A stretch of DNA of 64,000 nucleotides from Nannocystis punicea (GCF_026965555.1 NZ_CP114040.1:1612001-1676000), one strand, 5' to 3'. Positions 25,287 to 34,528 are shown, counted from the first letter of the stretch. Numbers and translations: made by a program. The notes: generated from the letters alone by a model not told the origin.

Positions 25287-26156
25287 TCAGCGGCGGCGGT
25301 ACAGCCGATAGCGCGTGGTGCCGTGGACGAGCATCGTCACGCCGGCGGCCAGCAGCGCCAGGCCGACGCCGAGGAACGTGCCGCCGACCGTATGTTTGCC
25401 GTCGGCCTTCTCGTGCCCGAGGAACATCGTGCCCGCCACCGTGCCCACCGTGCCGAACATCGTCACGAACAGGCCTGAATACAAAAGGCCCGGGCGACCC
25501 GGCCGCACGCGGGCGACGTACTCGCCCTCGAGGTCTTTTAAAAAGAAGTCTCGCGACGGCGTCATCCGGTCGCCGCCGAAGTAGAAAGCATTCCCGGCGC
25601 TGCCGTCGATCACCCGCCCGCACGGGGCTCGACATACCGACCACGAGGTCCCGTCGCCGCCCTTGCGGCTCATCCGCGCCAACCCGTCACCGATCGGTAC
25701 GGTGGCCTCGAGCAGGAGTACCCGACCCGGCCGCCCGGTCGACTCGATGAAGATCCGCGGCCGGCTCGGTCCCGGCGGCAGCTCGTCCTTGACGTCGAGG
25801 ACGACCTCGTGGGTGCCGCTCGCAGGCCCCGGTTCCGGGTCCGCTCGCGCCCGGGTTTCGGCCGCCTTCGCCGGCGCGCCGGAGAAGCTCGTCGACACGA
25901 CGTCCTGCCAGGCGATCGTGCGCGTGCCCCCGGTGAGGGTGATGGTCACGCCTCGCTCGGGGCGGAACTCGACGATCTTCCCGTGCAGCACGGTGCCGTC
26001 GCGCAAGGTCACGGTGTCGTCCGCGCTCAGGCTGGGCGTGGTCGGGGGCGGGGGTGGCCCCTCGACGAGCGGTGGCTCCTGCCCCCATACCCGGACCGGC
26101 GCTCCGGTGAGCGCGAGTGCGACGATCGTGGCCGCTGCAACGGTGCGACGCGACAT
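25287..26156 (-). CDS. Envelope protein, PEGA-like paralog family, copy 2
   Basis: A 289-residue sister of the gene at 23953, with the same signal peptide, the same TVTLRDGTVLHGKIVEFRP beta domain, the same SVCRAPCGRVIDGSAG segment and the same two hydrophobic C-terminal segments. Differences concentrate in the linker (about 95-130) and in the first hydrophobic segment. The ATG at 26156 is chosen because it is conserved with copy 1; the longer open frame upstream is not protein-like. Tandem copies suggest dosage or functional divergence of an envelope component. Confidence 0.8.
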   Translation of the reverse strand: MSRRTVAAATIVALALTGAPVRVWGQEPPLVEGPPPPPTTPSLSADDTVTLRDGTVLHGKIVEFRPERGVTITLTGGTRTIAWQDVVSTSFSGAPAKAAETRARADPEPGPASGTHEVVLDVKDELPPGPSRPRIFIESTGRPGRVLLLEATVPIGDGLARMSRKGGDGTSWSVCRAPCGRVIDGSAGNAFYFGGDRMTPSRDFFLKDLEGEYVARVRPGRPGLLYSGLFVTMFGTVGTVAGTMFLGHEKADGKHTVGGTFLGVGLALLAAGVTMLVHGTTRYRLYRRR

Positions 26157-26489
26157 TGGGGCAAGATACGCGGCGGCGGTCGAGCGTGCCACGCGCCGCG
26201 ATGCTCCGCGCACTCACGCCGCCGCCCGGGAATACTCGCAATGGCGACGACATGGCCCGCTGGGCGAGGCGCCGGGCTCCCGAGAGAGCGAGCTCCGACT
26301 GTGCCACCGCTCCCCTTCGCGAGAGGCGCCCATGGTCGCGTTCGAGCGCCCGAACACCACGACCGCCGGTGAACCACGGTCGGCCCCGAAAAAGTTTGGT
26401 CCGGCCCGTAGGGTTCGGCGCCGCCGCGGCACTGCAGCAGAGGGGCCGAGGCCCAGATCGAGCGCGAACGACGACGGGAGCGACCTGAC
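26157..26489. other. Divergent intergenic region; no gene seen
   Basis: Separates copy 2 of the envelope paralog (leftward) from the ABC transporter (rightward). The left half is the duplicated upstream segment. The right half should hold the promoter of the transporter genes; none is clear. Confidence 0.4.
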
Positions 26490-27197
26490 ATGCAAGCATC
26501 GGAGACGCCGATCATCCGCCTCGAGGGCCTCAAGAAGGTGTTTTACACCGACGAGGTCGAGACACACGCGGTCGCCGACGTGCACTGCGAGATCCCGCGC
26601 GGGCAGTACGTGTGCATCGCCGGGCCGTCGGGCTCCGGCAAGACCACGCTGCTGTCGCTGATCGGGCTGCTCGACACGCCGACGGCGGGCACCTACTCGC
26701 TCGACGGTCGACAGGTGTCGAGCCTGTCGGCGCCGCAGCGCGCCCGCGTGCGCAACGAGCGGATCGGCTTCGTGTTCCAGAGCTTCAACCTGATCGGCGA
26801 CTTGACCGTCGCCGAGAACATCGAGCTGCCGCTGACCTACCGCGCGATGCCGGCGGCCGAGCGACGCCGGCGGGTCGAGGCCGCGCTCGAGCGGGTCGGC
26901 ATGTCTCACCGTGCGCGCCACCTGCCGGCGCAGCTGTCGGGCGGCCAGCAGCAGCGCGTCGCAGTCGCCCGTGCGGTCGCCGGCGAGCCGCTCCTGCTGC
27001 TCGCGGACGAGCCGACCGGCAACCTCGACTCGAGCAACGGCGACGCGGTGATGGGCCTGCTGCACGAGCTCCACCGGTCCGGCACGACCATCGTGATGGT
27101 CACCCACAACCCCGAGTACGCCCGCCAGGCAGAGCGGACCATCCACCTGTTCGACGGCCGTGTCGTCGAGGAGAGCGGCCATGCGCGGCCTGCTTAG
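26490..27197 (+). CDS. MacB/LolD-type ABC transporter ATPase
   Basis: A 235-residue ABC ATPase with Walker A GPSGSGKTT, Q-loop FVFQSFNLI, signature LSGGQQQRVAVARA, Walker B LLLADEPTGNLDS and H-loop MVTHNPEYA. The LADEPTGNLDS and SFNLI motifs are characteristic of the LolD/MacB/FtsE branch, which powers mechanotransmission permeases rather than classical transport. The 3' end overlaps the start of the permease by 17 bases, so both form one operon. Confidence 0.92.
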   Translation: MQASETPIIRLEGLKKVFYTDEVETHAVADVHCEIPRGQYVCIAGPSGSGKTTLLSLIGLLDTPTAGTYSLDGRQVSSLSAPQRARVRNERIGFVFQSFNLIGDLTVAENIELPLTYRAMPAAERRRRVEAALERVGMSHRARHLPAQLSGGQQQRVAVARAVAGEPLLLLADEPTGNLDSSNGDAVMGLLHELHRSGTTIVMVTHNPEYARQAERTIHLFDGRVVEESGHARPA

Positions 27198-29611
27198 AGA
27201 CGTCCGGTTCGCCCTGCGGATGCTGAGCAAGAGCCCGGGCTACTCGCTCGTGTCGGTCCTCGTGCTGGCGTTCGCGATCGGCGCCAACACGGCGATCTTC
27301 AGCGCGGTCAACCTGCTGCTGCTGCGGCCGCTGCCGTACGCCGACCCGGACGAGCTGGTCCTCGTCCACGAGAGCCGGCCCGAGCTCGAGCGGATGACCG
27401 TGCCGTACCAGAACTTCCTCGACTACCGGGCGCGCAACACCACGCTCGAGGCGCTCGGGATGACCGGCCTCCACGTCATGAACATGACCGGCGCGGGCGG
27501 CGAGGCGGCCCCGGAGAAGCTGCTGCTCGAGATGCAGTCGCACGATTACCTGGCGATGCTGGGGGTCGAGCCGGTGCTCGGGCGCCTGTTCCTGCCCGAG
27601 GAGGACCTGCCGCACGGGCCGCGGTCGCTGCTGCTGAGCCACGCGTTCTGGACCCACCGCTTCGGCGCCGACCCGGAGATCGTCGGCCGCGAGCTCACCC
27701 TCGACAGCCGCCAGTGGACGGTCGTCGGCGTGCTCCCGGCCGGGCATCGGGCCCACTTCCCGTTCCACGCGGCCATCCCGATCGGCACCCGCGCCGACGA
27801 GGCCTCGTTCGCCGACCGCGGGGTCCGCATCGAGGGCACCACCGTCGGCCGCATGAAGCCGGGCACCACCCTGGCGCAGATCCAGGCCGACCTCGACGCG
27901 ATCGCCGAGGGGTTTCAGCGCGACTACCCCGAGCAGGTCGGCGCGAGCCGGCCGCAGGTGGTGCCGCTCCAGCAGGAGTTGGTCCGCGACTATCGCACGA
28001 CGCTGCTGCTGCTATTGGGCGCGGTCGGCTGCGTGCTGCTGATCGCGATCGCCAACGTCGCCAACCTGACGCTCGAGCGGGCCATGGCGCGGAGGCGCGA
28101 GCTGGGTATCCGCGCCGCGCTGGGCGCCGGCCGCTCGCGGTTGGTCGGCCAGATGCTGGTCGAGAGCGTCCTGCTCGCGCTGGTGGCCGGCGCGCTCGGG
28201 CTGCTGGTCGCGGTGTGGGGCGTCGACCTGATCCGCGTCTCCATGCCCTTCGACTTCATCTTCGCGCTGAACGGCGCGGTCGAGATCGACCGGCACGTCC
28301 TGGTCTTCACATTGATCGTGGCGCTCGGCACGGGGATCCTGTTCGGCGTGGCGCGAGGAGCTCGCGCAGGTGCTCAAGGACGCCGACCATCACGCCTCGG
28401 CCGGCAGCCGGCACCGGCGCGCGCGCGACCTGCTGGTGATCGTCGAGGTCGCGCTGGCGCTGGCGCTGGCGGTCGGTGCGGTGCTGGCGACGCGCAGCCT
28501 GAGCGCCATCCAGCGGGTCGATCCCGGGTTCGATCCGGACAACGTGGTGGCGTCCGTCGTCTCGCCGTCGGCGGATCGCTACAGGACGGCCGCCGCAGTC
28601 CATCAGTACTGGGCCGAGGCCCAGCGTCGCGTGGCGGCGATCCCGGGGATCGTCGAGGTGTCGCTGTGCTCGGGGCTGCCGGGCTATATCGGCAGCGCGG
28701 TCGACACGTTCTACCCGCTCGGCGTCGGTCGCACCGCGGAGAACGCGAGGATGGCGACGGTCCACCGCGTCGACGTCGGCCTCTTCGAGCTGGTCCGGAT
28801 CCCGCTGCTGGCCGGGCGCACGTTCGGGCCGCAGGATGCGAGCGGGCCGGTGGTCGTCGTCATCGACGAGCGGCTCGCCGACGAGCTGTTCCCCGGGCAG
28901 GACCCGGTCGGCAAGCGCCTGCAGGACCGCCTGAGCGGGCAGCCGAGCGTCGAGATCATCGGGGTCGTCGGTCACATCCGTCAGGAAGGGCTCGACGCGC
29001 CCGACCGCACGCCGTTCCAGATGTATTATTCGTACCGGCAGATCCCTCCCGACACGCAGGGCTTCGGGATCACGATGCACATGCTCGTCCGCGGGGACGG
29101 CGACCCGCTGCCGCTGTCGCCGCAGATCCGCGAGGCGATCGTCTCGGTGGATTCGCAAGATCCCACGTGGGGGACGGAGCCGCTCGTGGCCGGGCTGGAG
29201 CGGTCGATGAAGCCGCGCCGGCTGGCGGTGAAGCTGCTGACGATGTCCGCCGGGGTCGCGCTGCTGCTCGCCGCGCTCGGCCTGTACGCGGTGATGGCCA
29301 GCGCGGTCGCCCAGCGCACCCGCGAGCTCGGCGTGCGCATGGCGCTCGGAGCCCAGCCGGGCGCGGTGGTGAGGCTGGTGGTCCGTCAGGGAATGACGCT
29401 GGTCGGCGTCGGCTTGCTGGTCGGCACGATCGCCGCGCTCGGGTTGACCCGCCTGATGACGCGTCTGCTGACCGACGAGGTCGCCGCCGCCGACCCATGG
29501 ACGTACGCCGCGGTGGCGCTCGGCCTCGCGGTCGTCGGCCTGCTGGCGACGTTCATCCCGGCGCGCCGGGCCACCCGCATCGACCCATTGGTGGCACTCC
29601 GCCACGAATGA
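27181..29611 (+). pseudogene. MacB-like (ADOP-type) permease, frameshifted
   Basis: An 800-residue-class permease with the duplicated FtsX/MacB layout: N-terminal helix (PGYSLVSVLVLAFAIGANTAIF), a MacB periplasmic core, then FtsX domain 1 (TTLLLLLGAVGCVLLIAIAN) and FtsX domain 2 near the C-terminus, ending in PARRATRIDPLVALRHE. The reading frame changes near 28350. The first frame runs to ILFGVA and homology resumes in the next frame at REELAQVLKD. Related proteins have about six residues (a PALRAS-like stretch) between these points, so a short deletion that is not a multiple of three is likely. Either a pseudogene or a sequencing error; both halves look intact. Confidence 0.8.
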
Positions 29612-29786
29612 GGGCATCCGGGGCGGATGCCCGCGCGGCCCGCCGCGACGAGTAGCGAGGGCCATGACGCTTTTCTCGCATTCGTGGCCGCGAGGATGGA
29701 TCCGCCGACTGCGGTGTGGCCATTCGCCGGTGAGTCGGCCACGGCGCCGGAGCTCGCTACGAACGGAGCGGTCGGGGGGGGCGAAT

Positions 29787-30218
29787 TCAGTGGATGACGC
29801 AGCCCCACTCGCCGTCGCTGCAGGCGTAGCACAGCTGCTGGAAGACGCAGCCGTTGCTGATGTCCCATTGGATGCAGCCGTCGTCCCATTCGCAGGTCGG
29901 CGCGGGCAGCAGCTCCGAGTCCGGGGTCTCGTCGGAGCCGGCGAGATCGAGCTGCGGCGCGCCCGGGCGCAGGAGGTGCGAGCGCGCGACCGCGAAATCA
30001 TCGGCGATCGCCGAGACGTGCTGCACCTGCTCCTCCGGCGTCAGGTCGCGCACCGCCTCGATCTGCTCGATGAGCCACGCCTCGCTGTCGGCGGGCCGGG
30101 ACGCGACACCGTCGTCGCAGCCGGGCAGCGCCGCCGCACAGGCGAGCACCGGGACGGCCAGCGCGAGGGGACGCAGGAGGGCGGAGAGGGATTGCTTGGC
30201 AGTGGCACGAATCATCAT
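29787..30218 (-). CDS. Small Cys-containing lipoprotein
   Basis: A 143-residue lipoprotein: signal peptide with lipobox ALPGC, then a helical segment (SEAWLIEQIEAVRDLTPEEQVQHV) and a C-terminal domain with six Cys (CEWDDGCIQWDISNGCVFQQLCYACSD is too long to be chance; the Cys lie at 5-7-residue spacings). Two adjacent ATG codons at 30218 and 30215 can both serve as start. Convergent with the transporter genes. Function unknown. Confidence 0.7.
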   Translation of the reverse strand: MMIRATAKQSLSALLRPLALAVPVLACAAALPGCDDGVASRPADSEAWLIEQIEAVRDLTPEEQVQHVSAIADDFAVARSHLLRPGAPQLDLAGSDETPDSELLPAPTCEWDDGCIQWDISNGCVFQQLCYACSDGEWGCVIH

Positions 30219-30646
30219 GCCGGCAAGGACGCCGCGGGCTCGTTCGAGTCTTCCCGGCCGATCGGGTCGCCGCGGCGTTGCATCCTCACGCAACGCGGAT
30301 AGCGCTCGCGGGAACTTCCCTGCGGGCGATCGGTGCAGTCCTTCCAGGGGCCGCTGGCGGTGAGCCGTCCACCCACACGCTCGGGGCGCGCAGGAGCGCG
30401 GGCGGCCGACGCACGCGCACGCGCGACGGCGTGATTTCGAAAGCGCCTGGCGCCGAGGCACAACCTCTCCTCGTTGCATGCAGCGAGCGGCAAGTCAGAG
30501 TTAGCGGACGGTCATCCTCTTGTGCGCCCGGGCGGGGTGACCGAGCTTCCTTTCTTGCTTGGGGCGCCCTACAGACAAAAACATACCGGCGAATGGCACG
30601 TCCGCGCCAAACGGCCGTGGTAGGCCCCGGAATGAGGGAATCAGTC
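30219..30646. other. Region upstream of the second RiPP locus; no gene seen
   Basis: About 430 bases between divergent genes. The promoter for the precursor peptides at 30647 must lie here. A lower-G+C stretch near 30550-30600 is the best candidate, but no clear -35/-10 pair can be supported. Confidence 0.4.
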
Positions 30647-30793
30647 ATGAACAAGACGATCGAGATCGAGGATCTGCGCGACAACGAGGACAGGCGCGAG
30701 CTGAGCGACGAGGCGCTCGAGCTCGTCGTGGGCGGCCAGGCGCCGGCCACCAAGACCAACGAGGGCGGCGGCGACACCGACGATTACGCGTGA
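30647..30793 (+). CDS. RiPP precursor A of the second locus
   Basis: A 48-residue precursor. The acidic leader MNKTIEIEDLRDNEDRREL, then SDEALELVVGG, is followed by an 18-residue core: QAPATKTNEGGGDTDDYA. The core has Thr and Lys donors, one Glu and several Asp, as expected for an ATP-grasp ligase substrate. The leader pattern (KTIEI, ED-R-EL, LELV-GG) is shared with the next gene but not with the precursors at 14 kb. A good ribosome site (GAGGGA) lies 9 bases before the ATG. The short length and the lack of an upstream protein-like extension decide the start. Confidence 0.85.
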   Translation: MNKTIEIEDLRDNEDRRELSDEALELVVGGQAPATKTNEGGGDTDDYA

Positions 30794-30839
30794 TCGCGCC
30801 GGACGAACCTTTGAATCGACCCCTGAACGAGGAATTACC

Positions 30840-30992
30840 ATGAAGACGATCGAGATCAAGGACATCACCGAGACCGAGGACGGGCGCGAGCTGAACGACA
30901 ACGAGCTCGAGCTCGTCACGGGCGGGATGCAAAACACCGGGCCCAACACCTCCATCGAGAGCTCCGCGAGCGGCGAGACCGACGACAACTGA
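30840..30992 (+). CDS. RiPP precursor B of the second locus
   Basis: A 50-residue precursor: leader MKTIEIKDITETEDGREL, NDNELELVTGG, then core MQNTGPNTSIESSASGETDD ending in Asn. The core has two Thr before and four Ser around the middle, two Glu, and Asp at the end. It lies 46 bases after precursor A with its own ribosome site (GAGGAA), and 99 bases before a strong hairpin. Double-Gly leaders need a C39-type peptidase, none of which is encoded in this locus. Confidence 0.85.
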   Translation: MKTIEIKDITETEDGRELNDNELELVTGGMQNTGPNTSIESSASGETDDN

Positions 30993-31091
30993 GGCGCAGC
31001 GGTTCGCCCACGCACCCCATCTTGCATGGGCGACCCGCGAATCGTGGTCGACGCGTCCCGCGAGCGCCTCGCGCGGGCTCGCGGGCGAGGG

Positions 31092-31124
31092 GAGGGGGAG
31101 CGGCGCGACAGGCCGCTCCCCCTC
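31092..31124 (+). terminator. Strong 13-bp hairpin between precursor B and the ligase
   Basis: GAGGGGGAGCGGC pairs perfectly with GCCGCTCCCCCTC around the 7-base loop GCGACAG. A pyrimidine-rich but not T-only tail follows. Position between precursors and enzymes suggests partial termination or mRNA stabilisation, giving much more precursor than enzyme. Confidence 0.7.
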
Positions 31125-31160
31125 TCCTTCATCTCCGAGGCTCTTTTAAAAAGTAAAGTC

Positions 31161-32147
31161 ATGATCATCATCCTCACCGGGCCGACCGATCCCCACGCCG
31201 ACGCCGTCATCGAGCGCCTCGAGCGGAGAGGCGCCGAATATCTCCGGTTCGACGAAGCCGATTATCCCAGCCGGGCGAGCCTGTCGTTCCGTTGCTCGTC
31301 GGACGGCCGGGTCTCGAACTTCCTTCGCACGCAGGGACGCACCCTCGAGCTCGAGCGCGTCCAGGCGATCTGGAGGCGCCGGCCGGCGCCGCCGGAGGCG
31401 GGCCCCGCGGTCCAGGACGCCTCGTGGCGGACCTACGTGGAGCTGGAGTGCGAGGCGATGCTCAACGCCGTGTGGCACTCGCTGCCGTGCCGGTGGCTGC
31501 CCGCGCCCACCTCGGTGCTCCGCCGCGCCGATCTCAAGGCGCTGCAGCTGAAGCTCGCGGGCGAGCTCGGGCTCGAGCTGCCGCCGACGCTCATCACCAG
31601 CGATCCGGAGGCGTTCCTCGACTTCTACCGGGAGCACAACGGAGATCTGGTGAGCAAGCTCCTCGGCACGGCGATGACCAAGGCGCTCAAGGACTCGCAG
31701 CTGGCCCGCTTCACGCAGCGCGTCACCCGGCGGGACGTCGGGTATGCGGACACCATCCGTCATGCGCCGGTGATCTTCCAGGCCTACGTGCCGAAGCGCG
31801 TGGAGCTGCGAATCACCGTCGTCGGAGAGCGGGTATTCGCGGCCGAGATCCACTCGCAGAAGGCGAACCGCACGCGCGTGGACTGGCGGCGTTATGACAT
31901 GACCCACACCCCCCATTACCCGCACACGCTGCCGGACGACGTCCAGCGAGGCTGCCTCGAGCTCGTGCGGCGGCTCGGCCTGCGTTACGGTGCCATCGAC
32001 ATGGTGCTCACCCCCGACGGCCGATACGTGTTCCTCGAGATCAACCCCAACGGCCAGTACCTGTGGATCGAGATGCTCACCGGGTTGCCGATCAGCGACG
32101 CGATCTGCGACCTGCTCATGGAACGCGAGGCGCGGGCGGCTGCCTGA
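31161..32147 (+). CDS. ATP-grasp peptide ligase (MvdC/MvdD-like) of the second locus
   Basis: A 328-residue ATP-grasp RiPP ligase. The N-terminal domain has WRRR at 71-74 as in MvdD relatives. Lys 126 and Lys 166 are candidate nucleotide contacts, VELRITVVGERVF contains Arg 217, RVDWRRYD follows, and the metal site is Asp 280, Glu 293 and Asn 295 in AIDMVL and FLEINPNGQYLW. By family it forms ester or amide links between side chains of the precursor core. The ATG at 31161 starts the conserved sequence, with an A-rich stretch just before it. It is clearly a different subfamily from the ligase at 15046, with little identity outside the motifs. Confidence 0.87.
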   Translation: MIIILTGPTDPHADAVIERLERRGAEYLRFDEADYPSRASLSFRCSSDGRVSNFLRTQGRTLELERVQAIWRRRPAPPEAGPAVQDASWRTYVELECEAMLNAVWHSLPCRWLPAPTSVLRRADLKALQLKLAGELGLELPPTLITSDPEAFLDFYREHNGDLVSKLLGTAMTKALKDSQLARFTQRVTRRDVGYADTIRHAPVIFQAYVPKRVELRITVVGERVFAAEIHSQKANRTRVDWRRYDMTHTPHYPHTLPDDVQRGCLELVRRLGLRYGAIDMVLTPDGRYVFLEINPNGQYLWIEMLTGLPISDAICDLLMEREARAAA

Positions 32148-32164
32148 GCGCGCAGGAGGACGAC

Positions 32165-33226
32165 GTGAACAGCGAAATCAGCAAGACGACGATCGAGATC
32201 CTGGACGAGATGGTCCGGCTCGCCGCAGCGCGGCTCTCGCCGCAGGAGGGCGAACGGCGCCTGCGGGCCGTCGCCCGCGACAACCAGGGCGTCCAGGTGG
32301 ACGTGCTCTGGGAGCAGGAGGCGATGAACGGCGGCGTCCACTACGACGCGCTCCTCCGCGCGCCCGGCCAGGGCACGGTGTCGATCGGCTATTGCCCCGA
32401 CCGCGGCGTCCCGTGGGCGTTGCGCGGGGCGTTCCGCTGGAGCGAGAACGAGATGCTCCGCGTCAACGAGAAGCGCATGACGATCGCCGACGTGGTCGCG
32501 CTCCTCGACTTCCTGTGGGACACGCCGTATCTCACCGATCGGCTGGTCGAGACCGCACTGGTCGCGGAGGTCCTGGAGCGCGATCCGGCGGCGTTCGAGC
32601 CGACGCGCGAGGAGCTGCAGACCGCCGTGGACGGCTTCCGCAAGCGGCGCGGCCTCTTCACCGCCGAGGCGACGATGCGCTGGTTGGAGCAGCACGGCAC
32701 CACGGTGCAGAGCCTGGAGAAGCTGGTGGACGGCTTCGCGCGCGCGACCAAGCTGCGGGACAGCGTGACCGCGGGGCGAGAGGAGGCGTACTTCGCCGCG
32801 CACCGGGCCGAGTTCGACGAGGCGGTGATCGCCCGCATCGTCGTCCCCGGCCGCGAGCGCGCGCTGTCCCTGTGCGCGAGCCTCCGCGCGGGAGAGGTCG
32901 ATCTGCTCGACGCGGCCGCGATGGCGCTGCGAGCCCCGCAGAGGGCCGATCTGCCGTGGCAGCAGCCGCCTCCGCTGCTCGCACGCGTGCGCCGCGGCGC
33001 GCTGCCGGAGGAGCGGGCCGCGGCGATCTTCGGCGCAGCGCCCGGCGCCGTGCTCGATCCGGAGGGCACGTCGGCGGGCTACGAGGTCCTCGTGATCCGG
33101 GCGATCGAGCCCGCGACCTTCGACGCCGCGACCCGCCGGGCGGTCCGCGATCGCCTGTTCGAGGCGTGGCTCGCGGAGCGACGCGCCGACTCGAAGATCG
33201 AGTGGATCTGGGGTCAGCAGCCGTGA
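32165..33226 (+). CDS. PpiC-related peptide maturation system protein
   Basis: A 353-residue cytosolic protein. The N-terminal half (to about 120) is a conserved domain of its own (VLWEQEAMNGGVHYDALLR; GTVSIGYCPDRGVPWALRG). The C-terminal half resembles SurA/PpiC chaperone-isomerase proteins: helices such as AEATMRWLEQHGTTVQSLEKL and a parvulin-like end (IFGAAPGAVLDPEGTSAGYEVLVIRAIEP). It matches the description of the PpiC-related family called putative peptide maturation system protein, found beside ATP-grasp ligases. The GTG start is 17 bases after the ligase stop. Inferred role: chaperone or isomerase for the precursor or a ligase partner. Confidence 0.75.
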   Translation: MNSEISKTTIEILDEMVRLAAARLSPQEGERRLRAVARDNQGVQVDVLWEQEAMNGGVHYDALLRAPGQGTVSIGYCPDRGVPWALRGAFRWSENEMLRVNEKRMTIADVVALLDFLWDTPYLTDRLVETALVAEVLERDPAAFEPTREELQTAVDGFRKRRGLFTAEATMRWLEQHGTTVQSLEKLVDGFARATKLRDSVTAGREEAYFAAHRAEFDEAVIARIVVPGRERALSLCASLRAGEVDLLDAAAMALRAPQRADLPWQQPPPLLARVRRGALPEERAAAIFGAAPGAVLDPEGTSAGYEVLVIRAIEPATFDAATRRAVRDRLFEAWLAERRADSKIEWIWGQQP

Positions 33227-33244
33227 GTGTCACGACCGTCGAAG

Positions 33245-34237
33245 TCACTGACACGCGAGGTGCAGATCGATCACGGTGCCGGTGGTCGGCCGACCATCGG
33301 CGCGGAGCCACGTGAAGTCGGCCTGCTCGATCTCACAGTTCCCGCGGGTGTCACAGCGCGGATCGACGCGGAAGGCGAGGTCGATCGCGGTGAGGCCCCG
33401 GGCGGCGACGGGCTCGAGCTCCCACGCAGTCGATCGGCGATCGCCGTCGTGGTCGCTCCAGAGCAGCAGGTCCGGCCACACGGCGTCGCGCGGGGTGATT
33501 CGCCCGTCGCCGTCGCCGTCGTGCTCCGCGAGCGCGGCGAAGCCGTCGCGGGCGCGCTCGCCGGTGCGCAGGACGACCGCGCTGCCGAACATCTCGCGCG
33601 CGTCGGCGATCGCTCCGTCGCCGTCGCGGTCGAGCACCAGCCACGGGGTCGCGGCGCTCGGCCAGTCGGTGGTCAGGCAGGCCCCCGTGCCGCTGATGTC
33701 GAAGGCGTGGCTGCCGGCCCGCGACAGCGCCGGCCGGGCCTCGTCGAACCGGAGCACGAGAGGGGTAAAACACGACTCGGTGTCGTAATCGTCGACCCAC
33801 TCGGGGAGGCCGTCCCCGTCGAGGACGCACTCCTGGTTGCTCGTCTCCTTGAACGGGATGCACTCGCGCCAGTCGCCGGGCCAGCATGCGATGGTGCGGA
33901 CGCACGGGCCCCACTGCATCACTTCGTCGATGACGCCGCAGAACTGGACGCCCTCCGCGACCTCGTCGGTCGAGCAGTAGTGCTTCGCCCATTCTTCCTC
34001 GCACGCGCCCTGGAGCTCCTCCATCGGCCCTTCGGTGCTGGAGCCGCCGTCGTCGGTGCTCGCGTCGTCGCCGGCGTCGGTGGTGCTGCCGGCGTCGGTG
34101 GTGCTGGCTGCGTCCGCGGTGCTGCTGGCGTCCGTGGTGCTGCCCACTTCCGTGTCGCTGTCGACCTCGACATCCTCCGGCCCTCCGCATTGAAGGGCAC
34201 AGCAGGCGAGAACCAGTGCACGGACGGGGATCCTCAT
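33245..34237 (-). CDS. EF-hand-containing lipoprotein
   Basis: A 330-residue lipoprotein with lipobox ALQC. A long low-complexity Ser/Thr/Asp linker follows (SSTADAASTTDAGSTTDAG), then a Cys-rich region and calcium-binding loops of the EF-hand/dockerin kind (DRDGDGAIADAREMFG; HDGDGDGRITPRDAVW; SDHDGDRRSTAWELE). Such modules are common in outer-membrane-exposed lipoproteins of predatory myxobacteria. It is convergent with the PpiC-related gene, 18 bases apart, so it is not part of the peptide operon. Function unknown. Confidence 0.85.
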   Translation of the reverse strand: MRIPVRALVLACCALQCGGPEDVEVDSDTEVGSTTDASSTADAASTTDAGSTTDAGDDASTDDGGSSTEGPMEELQGACEEEWAKHYCSTDEVAEGVQFCGVIDEVMQWGPCVRTIACWPGDWRECIPFKETSNQECVLDGDGLPEWVDDYDTESCFTPLVLRFDEARPALSRAGSHAFDISGTGACLTTDWPSAATPWLVLDRDGDGAIADAREMFGSAVVLRTGERARDGFAALAEHDGDGDGRITPRDAVWPDLLLWSDHDGDRRSTAWELEPVAARGLTAIDLAFRVDPRCDTRGNCEIEQADFTWLRADGRPTTGTVIDLHLACQ

Positions 34238-34528
34238 GTTCGGCAGGATAGCGCGAATTTGGGAGATATCTTCGAGTTGATAGCGTCCGATTCCGAGCAT
34301 GGACGCTCGAAAACGCGCGGGGCGCGTCTCGATCGGCGGCTTGCTGGACCCGGTATTGTGACACCGGACCGTCGATACGTGCCCTGGCGCTCCGTTGCAC
34401 GAGTGCTGTGATGGAGCGAACTCCGGGGCGACGATCCGACCGCGCGGCCCGGTCGCCGCGCGGGGCTGGACTCCCCGGCGCCTCGCGGCTACCGTCCCGG
34501 CGCGAAAACGAACACAGGAGCACGGGCC

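Larger units (their letters stand above)
23940..26330 (-). repeat. Tandem segmental duplication of about 1.3 kb units
   Basis: Two units, roughly 23940-25000 and 25275-26330, align through the coding sequence and also through upstream noncoding sequence. For example, gcccgggaatac is followed by a matching stretch at both 24891 and 26224, and gtgccaccgct recurs at 24954 and 26300. Homology outside the genes shows the duplication is recent relative to the distant paralog at 35 kb. Confidence 0.7.

Noticed and set aside
26490..29611. ABC transporter as exporter of the second RiPP locus
   Set aside because: It is a MacB/ADOP-type system without a C39 domain, its permease is frameshifted, and it is not in the peptide operon.
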